Assembly: GCA_003290165.1 (NCBI GenBank)
Contig: QNQO01000224.1
Span: forward strand, 1,054,001 to 1,118,000
DNA length: 64,000 bases
Direction of reading: 5' to 3'
From: Berberis thunbergii
Lineage: Eukaryota; Streptophyta; Magnoliopsida; Ranunculales; Berberidaceae
Positions 12,741 through 26,100 of the stretch are shown here, piece by piece. Made by a program: the position numbers and the translations under genes. A model generated the notes under the pieces. That model made no database searches, had not been told where the DNA came from, and saw nothing but the letters and a program-made list of their open reading frames with translations. Position 1 is the stretch's first letter. Each line of letters opens with the position of its first letter.

Positions 12741-14557
12741 GTGTTAAATTTTAGCGCTTTAAGAGATATAGGAACATGACAATTGGTACCATTTCAATAA
12801 CAACATTATTGATCATGTTGATAATGATTTCACTATAGTTCAAGTCTTTTAAATTATTATCCTTGCGATTCAAGTAATGATGAAAAAAATGTTTATAAAA
12901 TAAAATTGAGAGTACAGTTATATAAGAAGAATAAGAAAATTTAAACTTTCTTATTTGTTTTTACTTTTAATATGATTGTTTATAATGATGATTATTTCAA
13001 AAAAATTAGACGTATTCACTGAAGATGAAGAAGAGGTTGTAAAAGTGTTTGTTCGGGGTTCACTTCTAACTAATATATTGCAATATGTTTGCTTTTAACA
13101 TGGTATAATTGGCTTAAAAGATGACATATTTCATTAAGAGACACATTTCTGCAAGAACATTCAAACAAGAATTTGATGCATAAGCATTTCACGAATCATA
13201 AGGTGGATCACATAATCATGACACATCTTCGTAAGGTGTGTTTTTCTATTAGTAACTTATAACAAAACTAACGCCTATCAATAATTCAATGTTGAAAAGA
13301 ACTTCATTAGTGTTCGTTCACACAAGAAAGACAATGTACATTCACTTATTTGGTTATGTATATAATGTTAGGGTTGTTCACGATTCAATTTCAGTTTAAA
13401 ATTGCAAACTGAACTAGGTTAGTTGGTTTGACGAAAATTGGAACCGAAAACAAAAAGAAGATGTAGTGAAACCAAACCGATGTAAATCAATGACTTATTT
13501 TGTACAATTTATTAATTCTATTAACTGAAGATAAAAACTATGCGACCTAAACCAAATCAAACACTAATTTCATTTAAGCAAAGATTGAGTTACCCTATTT
13601 CTTGGTAAAGTTCAGCTTGGTTCAGGGGGTTAAGTGTTTCATTTATTTTTTGTTCAGCCGTATTTCAATTTTTTTGTTGAAAATTGGGTGTTAATATAGA
13701 TTATGGCGGATGTTTATAGCCCAATGGATAAAGACTTATGGGTGTTTGTTTGGGTAAGAGATCTAATCTCTAATTAGAGATGTTGAAAAATGTTTGTTTT
13801 AGGTTCTAGTTAGACGCCCTAAGTTGGAGTAAAAAGCCCTTGTAATGTTTTTTTTCTTCACATACCATATTTGGTATAAATATTATACTTTTTTTAATTA
13901 CATATACACACATACCATCATATGAAAAAATCATACAAGTTCTTATATATTTTTTTTCTTTTCAAATTGATACATTTATCTATCTTTTGTATTTTTGGAA
14001 AATATTGTTTCTGTAATCTTGTTAAATATAATTTTTTCTAATTTTGTTTTTTTTTGCAATAATAATATATTGATCCAAGTATAATGTAAGTACATGTAAT
14101 CTTGGCCAGTAGATAGTTTTATAGATACTTGTGAGTTATGAGTCGAACTTTGTAAATAGGTTGTTTTGTTTGATGGGAAGCTTTTGTTCTACATATATAA
14201 TGCATCATAGAGTTGATTTTTATAGATATTTCTCGACGATGATAAAGTTTCAGGGTTGATTTTTATGAATGTTTATGAAATGTAATTTGACTAGGGTATT
14301 CCCCGTGCACTCAAATTGTTTGATTAGGAGGAGAATTTTCAACTTTAGCCAGGGGTATTGCAGTTCTATATGCGAACATAAATTTAAGCCAAACACCCTC
14401 TCCTCCCCCACTATGTGATCCGTTAGATCTTTTTGTTTAGGTAAATCCCAACATTTTTTTTATCTCGAACCTAAAACACCATTCTAATTTGTTATATAGA
14501 TTGTTAGGTGTTATGAAGTTGTTTGAAGGTAATAATTGCTTAATTGCTTTGTTGCAG
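12741..14557. other. AT-rich DNA with a possible hAT-like trace, then an intron-like stretch
   Basis: About 13370-13650 contains alternating words such as AACTGAACTAGGTTAGTTGG and GAACCGAAAAC with a GGGTTGTTCACGA-type start. This resembles decayed hAT-like MITEs built on the 'GGTTCGGTT' theme and recalls 21041-21850. From about 14300 to 14557 the sequence looks like the 3' part of an intron ending TTGTTGCAG. No RRM-coding exon for the downstream glycine-rich exon is present in this stretch. Confidence 0.4.
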
Positions 14558-15106
14558 GTGGAGATTAAGAAAGCAGAGCCAAAGAAAGCTGGAAACCCAC
14601 CCCCTGCTACTGCATTTGGTAGAGATTCTAGGGCTCGGACTTTTGGTGATGGTTTTGGTGGGTATGGTGATACTTACGGTAGCTTTGGCGGCAGTGAATT
14701 TGGCCCTGGGCCCTTTAGGGCACCAGGAGGTCTAGGAAGTGGTAGGCTTGGTGGTTACGATGGATATGGCAGTGGTTCTAGTGACTTTAGTGGTGGTTTT
14801 GGTAGTTTTGGTGGTGGTTTTGGTAGTTTTGGTGGTGGTGGCTTAGGTGTTTACAGTGAAGAATCTTCTGTTGGTAGCTATTCTGGCCGCTTTGGTTCAT
14901 ATGGTAATGGGGGGTTTGGTGGGGGATATGGAGGAGGTGGATTGGGTGGTTATGGCAGGGGACCTGAAAGTTATGGAAATTATGGATCTGGCTATGGTGG
15001 TAGTTTTGAATCTGGCTCTGGCCCTAGTTATGGTGGAGCAGGTGGGTTACATGGAAGTAGAACTGGTTATGCTGGCAATAGCCGATATCATCCTTATTCG
15101 AGATAG
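14558..15106 (+). pseudogene. C-terminal glycine-rich exon of an hnRNP-like RNA-binding protein, RRM exons missing
   Basis: After a clean splice acceptor (TTTGTTGCAG) an open frame begins VEIKKAEPKKAGNPPP. This is the junction that follows the second RRM in plant hnRNP-A/B-like (two-RRM) proteins. It is followed by about 160 residues of Gly/Tyr/Phe/Ser-rich repeats (GGFGSFGGGFGSFGG type) and the family-typical end SRYHPYSR, then TAG. Such domains are low-complexity segments that mediate RNA and protein contacts in RNP granules. The frame is intact, but no exon encoding RNP1/RNP2 motifs is found in the 14.5 kb upstream, where a LINE and retroelements lie instead. It is either the 3' end of a gene split by very large insertions or, more likely, a dispersed gene fragment. 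Confidence 0.7.
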
Positions 15107-16640
15107 AAATCCTACAATAGCTGATACCAACCATATTCAAGGTAGAAAGCTCTCTAGAAGCATTTGGTCTAGTTTAACTGCTTATTTGGCGATGTGTAGT
15201 GTCTTTGCAAACTGCAGAAGAGTTCTAGAAGATCAGCATGTTGCTAGATAATCTATGTTCATGATGCACTCCCTTGCTGAGTTGGGCACTTTGGCCAGCT
15301 TCTGTAACTGTGTTTTGGAATGTTAGTTTGCCAGACTGGGGATTATCTTTTACTTTAGTTTGAAATTAAGAAATTAGCATTGTTACGACTATCTTAGTTT
15401 ATCTGTCAGGAGAGTTTAGTGTCTTTGTAGCACCTTAGTTGAGATAGATACGTTTTCCTGAGATGTTAAAATTTTGAGAACCATTCTCCATCTAGTTTGC
15501 CTTGTAGTATGGCATGTTGATATTTCGCTGCAGTTTGTAGAAGGTAGTGGTGTATGGACAGTAACCTTTCACTTGACCAGTTTCATACGAACTTGTCTGA
15601 AACCCATTTTAGTTAATTGTAAGGTATGATGTGATCTGTGTCTTTTAGTTTATCCAGGATATTCAGTAAACCCAATTTAGATTGAATAGGTTCATCTGGT
15701 TGCTGTAATATCTTAGTTTATACTCAGACCCATTGTTTGAAAGGATTCTACATGCCAAGAAGCATGCTATTCTCCTTTATTCCAGGTTTGGTTCGAGATT
15801 GTCATCGACCAGAAGTATTAGAATTTGATGGATTAATGTGTCATCTTTGGGAGAGTAGCATCTAGTGCTTAGGTCACTTGTGAATTAACTGGATGCGCAC
15901 TAGATTAGTTGACACTATCCTAACAATGTAGTCTTGAATGAATGAACATTATACTGCCTGCTAATAAAACCTTCTTGCTTGGAGTCTCAAGTGATTCCAT
16001 TTGTTTAGAAATTGAATTCAATTGAATCAACATTGGCTAGTGAATGTTGTTCTTGCAAGGACCAAGTAGCTCTGTGACCTGGGAAAACAAATAGGCACTT
16101 CGATTGTCACTGTTTTTATGTTCAACCAGTCGATCACCATTGTAATCAGTACACACGTTTCCTCATCTATGTAATTATTTGGCATGGATAAACCAGTAGA
16201 AAATGCAATAGTTGCAGGCTCACAATAAGAATATGACGAGTGTATCTTGCAAATTAACTGAACTTTTACAAAATCAACAGTGTTGTTGCTGCAACAACAT
16301 AATCTCAGCTTTAAGTATTTATAAATCATAATCCTAGAGTTTGTGAAACTTGGGATTGAACAAGTTGTACATTAATATTTAAGACATCATAACACTTGAT
16401 AGAGTCGCAAAAAACCTGAGCAGTGTTGACTGAAAAATTATTGGAAGAAACTCAAAATTCATCCACTAGAATAAATAAGGAAAGTATTCCCGATACATAA
16501 GTTATATCAGACACGGGTATGAAGTGAAGTCTTGTTCAATTTCAACTGAAGAACATGCTTATAGAACTTTCAAAATTTTCAGACAACCAAGAGTCCAGGC
16601 AGGCAGATGTATTTTGCAGAGGAAAGATATGTTCACACTT
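15107..16640. other. 3' flank of the glycine-rich exon
   Basis: The first 600 bp are probably 3' UTR of the RNA-binding-protein fragment. They are T-rich and contain TGTAATATCTTAG-type stretches but no convincing coding frame. The remainder up to the NOP2-like fragment holds nothing I can name. Confidence 0.4.
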
Positions 16641-16754
16641 TTAACCAGATATGCGCTATGAACTTAAATATCAAAATTTCACTATTTCACTGCATAAAAG
16701 AACTCTACTGCCGCGATGGTTGTCAATCAGCTTTGTCTGGTCATGCCTCCTTTC

Positions 16755-17410
<656 letters not shown>

Positions 17411-17602
17411 CTGTTAGTAGCAGACTGCAAGTTTAGAAAGAGTTCTACAAATTTGGTCATCTAAAAGAGTTGATCATACACAAACCTCTGAAATCATTAT
17501 GGAACAAGTTGAGTAAAAAAGTTGTCTTCTACTATTTATTTATTTTAGGAGTTTATTTCAAGATCCAGAAAAAACAAAGTCAGGTCACATATGGAAGCTT
17601 AC

Positions 17603-19090
<1,488 letters not shown>

Positions 19091-19560
19091 CGATACAATA
19101 CAAAAATTATTAAAGAAACTTATTAAAACCATCCTAAAAAATGAAGTAATAATTGAAACCAGAAATTTATTAAAGAAAGAGCCGTATCGGCCAAATCCAT
19201 CCCCCAAATGATACAATACAAACGTGATCTCAATTACACCATTACCACCTTCATCCCAAATCTCGTCAGTCTAAGCTACCATTGAAAAGAAAAACTTCGG
19301 AAACGATAAACAACTTTGATTAGAATGAAAGAAAAAACACAATGCAAGAATCTTAGTTTGTAGAAACAAATTATAATACCCAAATTTAAAGCAAAATGCG
19401 CGACGAAAAAACTCTTACAGTCAGATCTATTCTTGAAAATCATTACAATCATTCAGACATCAAGAAAATCAGATTTGAGATCCAAGAATCCACAAAAAAA
19501 AATTGCACAAAGAAAATCATTGAACGATAAGAACACACGATTTAAACCTAAATTATAAAT

Positions 19561-19760
19561 ACCTTTTTGGCCGTCTCCGTGGCTCTTCTTCTTTGTTTCC
19601 TCTTTCCTCCAAACTCAAAACAATGCTATAACCAACACATGAAGGTAGAGGTAGAAGTAGAGGCACAGGTTGTAGGTTTTCGAATGAGATCAAAGAACCC
19701 TAGAATCTCCCCAAAAATGGAAGATAAAGGGTTGAAGAAGAAGAAGAAATTGAAGATTTT
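19561..19760 (-). other. Leader-like exon upstream of the OPR/NOP2 chimera
   Basis: Read on the - strand, this stretch is CT-rich and then ends GGCCAAAAAG at a consensus-like donor GTATTTATAA. That is what a 5' UTR exon followed by a long first intron looks like. The only ATG close to the donor gives a four-residue peptide. It could be the original leader of one of the two fused genes. Transcript evidence is lacking. Confidence 0.35.
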
Positions 19761-19795
19761 TTTTTTAATGCTTCTCTCTAAAACAAAAAAGCTTC

Positions 19796-19990
19796 GTTTG
19801 GGGGAGAGGGAGAGGGAGAGGGAGAATCTGTATGCCAAAATGGGGAGAGGGAGAGGGAGAGGGAATGAAAATGGGGAGAAAGCTTTCGATTCCCTCCTTC
19901 TTCTCCCCCAAATTTTCGATTCCCCCGTTTTTTTTTTTTTTTACCACGTCAGCTTCTCGCGTGCGACGCACCATCCCTCGCCCAAAACCT
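19796..19990. repeat. GGGAGA microsatellite tracts and a poly-T tract
   Basis: Two runs of (GGGAGA)n lie at about 19801-19826 and 19841-19864. A 16-nt T-run follows near 19930, then a direct repeat of CGCCCAAAACCT at about 19979-20002. The open frames crossing these runs on both strands are composition artefacts. Confidence 0.75.
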
Positions 19991-19999
19991 CGCCCAAAA

Positions 20000-21040
20000 C
20001 CTCGACATCTAGAATTGCTCAATAAAATTTATATTAGGACATGGTTAAAAAAATAGTGTGAATTTTAAAATAATTTATTGAATTAATACTTACCACCGAA
20101 ATCGAACGAATATTATGCACTGAGTAGAGATGTCTAGTGAGTTATTAAACTCTTAAATTTATGCAATTGTTGCACTCCCCTTATAAGGATTCCAAACAAT
20201 CATATCAAGAGTAAAAAACTCAATTGCATTGTGTCTAACACCAATATTCCTCCAAACTTAGTCTTCAACCTTTTTCAATTGTCTCTTGTCCCATTTCTTA
20301 GCCCTAGGATAATATGTTGACGTCGGGATATCGTAATTTTAGTATATACATAACAATGCTCATAAAATCATGCATGCACAAATAAAATAACCTTAAAACT
20401 ATGATATAAACTATATAAATTAATAATCAAACTTGAATATAAAACCCTAAGGTCTACATCAAATTATTTTCATAAATAATATTACTATAGTTTAAGTCTA
20501 AAAGGGATTATTATAGTTATAAAAATAATATCTATAGTGATAAAAGAAATAACGAAATTAAGTTGAAATCAGGCTTACCTCTAAAAATTGCCAAAATTCG
20601 TGAAATTCGGCGCTCTCTTTGATGTTGCATCCAGTGCATCGTATAGTGAAGACATGTAGGAAGAGGGGAGAGGAAGGGGGGAGAATCATGACAAAAGACT
20701 TGGTTGCTTGAGGATAAAGATAATATAATCAACACTGGAAGAGGTCAAGGGATGATGGTGAAGATAAGTGCTTGAAAAAGATAGGAGAGATAGGGAGAGG
20801 AATTAGGTGGTCTCGTCCACTCCCACACCAATGTTTTTTGTTTGAGGAGCTGTCATTTTTGTGATGTAGAGATTCAAGTATCGATGCCGATAATGACTCT
20901 CAACACATGCTTAACATGTTTTTGCTAATTATTCTATACATTTCCATCTAACATGTATTTACCCTAACGAATACTGTAACTACCAACAGTTTTGAACGTA
21001 CGTACCATTCTCACACTGAAAATGTTAGCCCTGGAAAAGG
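20000..21040. other. AT-rich intergenic DNA
   Basis: No gene or clear repeat pair is visible. Short open frames here lack family features. Confidence 0.45.
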
Positions 21041-21850
21041 TAGGGGTGGGCAATGTCAGTTCGGTTTAGTTTTTAGACCCAAACCGATTTCGAACCAATT
21101 TCATTCAATTTGCCTAAAATCCAAACCGAAACCAAAATTTTTTATTTGTAAATTGATGAAATTGGTTGAACCGAATTTCGAATCGGTTGGGCCGAAAGAT
21201 ATCGAAACAACAAACAAAACAAGATATCAAAGAAACAAACAAGAAATCGAAAGAGAGAAATTGAACCACAAACAAGCAGATCGAACCACAAGAAGACAGA
21301 TCCAACAACAAACAAGATAGATGAAAATGAAAAGAAATAAGAAGAAGAAAAAGAAATTGAACCTGCAAACTGCAGACTGCAATTACCCTTGATGATGATC
21401 GCTGAGAGAGTGAGAGAAATCGAAAGAGGGTGTATATCGTTAGTGCAATAAGGTGTTGGAGTCTCAGATGATGAGATCGAAAAGAAGAAGATTTAGGTTT
21501 GGGGTTTGGCGGGCGTTTGGGTTTGAGAGTGAATGAGAAAAACTGAGAGAGAAATGGTTGTGTGCGTTTTGGGTTTTTATTTTGTGCGTGCTTCAGTTAA
21601 ACATGGTGCATCACAGGGCATTTGTTGCACCAATCAGGTACTGACACCTACCTATTTTTGTACTTATTTATATATATCTCATTAATCGGTCGGTTCAGAA
21701 CCGTAAAACAACTCCAAACCGTTTATAACCGGTTTCGGTTCGATTTAAATGATTTTCTTTCCACTCATATTTTGGTTCGGTTACTAAACCAAAATTGAAA
21801 ACTGGTTTGGTCGGTTAATCGCATTTAAATCGGGTTTTGGCCACCCCTAC
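21041..21850. mobile_element. hAT-like non-autonomous DNA transposon, 0.8 kb
   Basis: The ends are inverted: TAGGGGTGGGCAA at the left and TTGGCCACCCCTA at the right, 12 of 13 positions matching, with 'GGTT/AACC' subterminal words (AACCGATTTCGAACC, GGTTTCGGTTCG) typical of hAT-like elements. AAAAGG lies directly outside both ends, a probable target-site duplication of 6-8 bp with imperfect borders. The interior has no transposase; it is rich in GAAACAAACAAG-type sequence, so the element depends on an autonomous partner. Confidence 0.75.
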
Positions 21851-23191
21851 AAAAGGCATGCATGAGACAATGCTAGTTTTGGTGTAGTGAAATACATGTA
21901 CCCTATATATGCAAACCACTTGAGCGAGGTCTGTTATCTTTCAGTTGGAAATGCTTTAGTTAGACAAAAATTACTTAACCAAGTCAACTTCAAGCAACTC
22001 CCCTCATAAATGCCACTCTTAATAGAACCAAAAAATTATGACTCTATTACGCTGGGTGTATACAACCGATCATGATAAGGGGGGAGGGAAACCATTTCGT
22101 CTTGCCCCACAACAAGCTCAAGCAAATGAGATCATATGGTGTGAAGCTGATTTCAAAATTGGGAAAGTGAAAAGTATGAGCCGTAGACCACCACCTCTCA
22201 ATGGGAGTATTTACTGCGGCTCGATCCTAGAGGCCCGGTTTCGTTGTTATTTATTTTTTCATTCACTCGCATCAATGATGTCTTTGACAAAAGTACATAG
22301 TTAACCATTTGTACACTTCACTTGGAGTGTGCCACGAGCCATGCATGGTGTAATATTTTGCAATGCCTTTGTCAAGACAACGACGAGATGCGTGATTTGG
22401 GTCCCCATCAATCAACATTTTAAACAACTCTTTATCATTGTTGTCTTCCTCATTTGACACATCCAACATTGGCACATTAATTGCTAGAGGAAGCTTAAGC
22501 TCTTCCCTGACGTCAGAGCAGAAAATCGACGTCTAAAGGAACTTTAATCTAGTGGAGGCATTTTATCGAATACTTGGTTTGCACGAAATTTGTGTCCAAA
22601 TTCAACAACTCAAATGATTTTCTTTCATTCCCACACTGAAGTCTTGAAAATTTAAAACTCAACTCTGAAAAAACCCTCTCACCCACACTTTGTTTATATG
22701 TTTTGTTCAAATTGGAGAAGAAATAGGGAAAAAGGGAGTCGACGCTCGAATTTAAACAATCACTTTGCCACGCCATAGCTAGGTGCAAAAATTTACATTC
22801 CTAAATGAGGGACTAGTTTTTTCTTAAAAATACGTTTTCACCTATGCTTACGGTGTATGCACTCACCTCTGAAGCAAAAATTCTAGAGAGCCAGGCCCTT
22901 AGCGTCAAATCAGTGCCAAGGGCTCTTTGTGTTCGATTAGTGGATTATGAGGATCTCTAAAATGATGAAGGGTATTTGCCGACTCTTTAGACACTCTACC
23001 TTCGAGTCAGGGGTGTAAGTAAACAAACACCCCTAAGATACACTCGGTTTGATCCGAATCGGACTCGTTAACTTTGAAAACCCATACAAAACGATCTCAT
23101 GTTCCTCAAGCTTTGCTTTGGCACTCGTTTCCATCACTCTCATTTCACCCCTTCGCTGCAATTTCTCTGAACTTCAGTGGTGATTCCCACA
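21851..23191. other. Upstream region of the ATP synthase subunit gene
   Basis: No confident gene is seen. Open frames at 22038-22304 (+) and 22272-22475 (-) overlap and show no recognised motif. The last 150 bp before the ATG are CT-rich (CACTCTCATTTCACCCCTTCG), as plant 5' UTRs often are. I see no clear TATA box, which fits a housekeeping gene. Confidence 0.4.
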
Positions 23192-26100
23192 ATGGCGTTG
23201 GCAGGGTTTGTGAGATCGAATTCTTCTCTCATCCAAAACATCGTCAAGGCCGAATCGGTTCTCACTCGCCATTCCATCTTCTACAGAATCGGTTCTGAAA
23301 ACCCTAATTCCAACTCTTCTCAGGTAAACCATCTTATCTCAACCTACTCATTTCTCTATTAGATTTTTTCAGATCTATTTGTTCTCCAATCGGAACTATA
23401 TTCAATCGATTGGTTGTAAGAGAAAGAACTGATTTTGAAGTTTTCTATCTCTGATTACATGTTGTTCGATTGTATAGATTCTGTAAGTAATTTGTGTAAG
23501 GTATCGCTGAAAATTTCTTTGTGGTGGGCTGTGAGTGATTCCAAGTGGTTTTGGTAAAAAAAATGCGATTTTTTTGGATAAAGCTTTGTGCTTTAGGGAC
23601 CTTTGATTAGTCAATGTGTCAAATTAGATTTTGACAACTGCGACGGTTGAGATGTTATATTAAATTTAAATAAAAATAATCCGATTAGAGAAGGAAGAGG
23701 TACATTGATATAATAACACAGATGTTGATCTCCAATATCATGTTTTGCATACAACTGCTAGAGCGAAAGGTCTTATAGTATTGTGTGAGGAGGAATAGTG
23801 GGATTCTCAAGTATTGAGTAGTTATGTCTATTGCAATACTTGGTTTATGACATTTCTTTAATCAGTTCAGAGCTATAGAAATGAATGTTTCAAAGCAGAA
23901 AATGGGTTCAGATTTCTCTTGTTACTTATTGGGATTCTGACTGATTGGGAATTTTTTTTTCTGCAGTTCTCGAGGAATTATGCGAGTGCAACAGAGCCAA
24001 AAGAAAAAAAGATTAAGGTAGAATTGCCTGACATGCGTTAGGGTATTTTGACCATTTCTTTTATCTGGTCTCATGTTCCTTGAAGAAGTATATAACACTT
24101 TCTACTGAAATATTCTCTTGATATGTTTCTCAATCCTTTAACTAATAAAAGAAAATAAAAGAAATAGAACATGGTTTGGCTTGGATCATACCCACCCTTC
24201 CTTTTTGGTTAGTACATTTTACTTCTGAAAAGACTATTAAAAAAATAGGTGACAATATAAAGAAATCTGAGAAGTTGAAGATCCTGTGAAATGCTTCCTA
24301 AGCTTCACTTTCGTTGGGGTTCATCGTTCTTTTCCTCAATTTATGTTTTGTATTGTTTGTTATTCAAAAAAGGAAAATAACAAGTACCAACATGTCTATG
24401 TTCAAGAACACAACTCTAAAAATCGTCATGATTTGGCACTCTTTATTTATTTGTTTGTTTATTTTTAAATATAATTGATATCTTTCATAAATAAGTTAGA
24501 ACTTGAATGTACCTATAGTATTACACAGATAAATAATATCACACCTGGTGATCCTCTCTTACTTATTCCTTATTGTTGTTGAGGCGTTGGGTAGGCTGAT
24601 GACCAAGACTCAACAACAGGTTTTGATTTATGCTATCTCGATGTGGGATAGGAACCAAATGTCACTGACTTGTTCATGAAGACCACATCATACCCTTCAT
24701 TGAAAACCCCTGACAACAAATTAGAGTATGTTACAAATCTCACGTTCTTTGGTGCATCCTCTGGTCCCAAAATAAACTATGCAAAAAAGTGCTTTAATTG
24801 GGTTAGGAATGGCAGGGCAATTTTAGAGGTGGTTTTCCACTTGCATGTGTGTGCAATTCTCTTCCTCCTAGAACACTGGGCTTTCTTTGGGTGCTTGATG
24901 TTGAAGTGATGACATTTGGAGTACTGTTACTTAGCATAGTGGTAGGCAAATAAGCACAGACTCTTCGGAAAACTTGTTGTATCCGTGTCCGATACCGGAC
25001 ACCGACACTCGCTGGACACGCTTCCGACACGCGTCAGACATTTGATCAACATGTCGGTTGGTGTCACATGGTCAATGTGTCAGACACACTTCCGATACAC
25101 CTGAAACTTGGTAAGGACACATTCAAGACTCGAAAATTAACTTTATTTTATTTTTTACTTTTAGATGTTTGCAAATAACCACCTAATTTTATGGTTGTTG
25201 ATCCATCCGAAGTGAATGACTCTTTCAATTGTGATTTAAGACAAATAGGACAAAAATACACTAAAGCATAAAGTTGTTTATGCTTCTTAATCTTTGCTTC
25301 TTCTCTTCTCTATTTCTCTACTATATTTTTCTCTACTTTATTTTTTTTCTTGCAACAAAATATCATCTTCAAACACTCTAGATTATTATGTATGTTATAT
25401 GACATTAAAAAATAGTATGACGTGTCCCCGAGTTCTAGTTTTGGGAAATTGTCAAGTCGGTGTGTCATATCCATGTTCGACATGATGCGCGTGTCCATGT
25501 CCATGCATCCTTGGTGGTAGAAAATTGACTACTTTGGAAGAAACAACCTCAAAGAGCCGAGAATGTGTTCCGATGAAGAGGACTGCTTCAGAAAATATCC
25601 TATACTTATTCCAGCCTTGGGAGCTTAGGATTGATGATTTAAAATACTGAATGAGTCACCATTGGGTAAGTTGATGTTGAGAAGTGGATGTATAACAAGA
25701 AATTGATTAGCCTTTGCAGGGTAGTTATTGAGGCTAATATGTTTAAGGGAGTGATGATCACCTTCCTCTCCATCGTACTAATTCCTATGGCACGTCTTTG
25801 GAGAAACATTTCTTCACCCATTTTCCTTGAAACTATTGGTCACATGCTTGAAATTGGAAACACATCAAATTATGTTATAACATTTGGTTTAGTTTCTCGT
25901 AATTCAATTTTCGTTAGACTATTTTGGGTTTCTAGAAAGAGGAAGCGGGTCGGAAATGAATTTATGGACATCGGGGAGTCTGGAATAAGTTAAAACTAGC
26001 ACTTGGGGGAGATCCTAATGATGACCATGGGTGGCATGAATTTGCAACTTCTATCTCCAATGGTGGTTTCAAATAGGAAGGATGAGTAGTTGGTACTTGG

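Noticed and set aside
14544..15251. Other-frame proteins over the glycine-rich exon
   Set aside because: These are shadows of the Gly-rich repeat; only the frame ending SRYHPYSR matches a family and follows a splice acceptor.
19567..20056. Overlapping open frames on both strands with Arg/Lys/Glu-rich or Pro/Ser-rich translations
   Set aside because: They are produced by the GGGAGA and poly-T runs; composition alone explains them.
22038..22475. Possible gene on either strand (frames of 88 and 67 codons)
   Set aside because: No domain, no splice context and mutual overlap; probably chance.
24803..25504. Inverted GTGTCC/GGACAC words as a transposon terminus
   Set aside because: The words are scattered and no defined ends or target duplication could be set.
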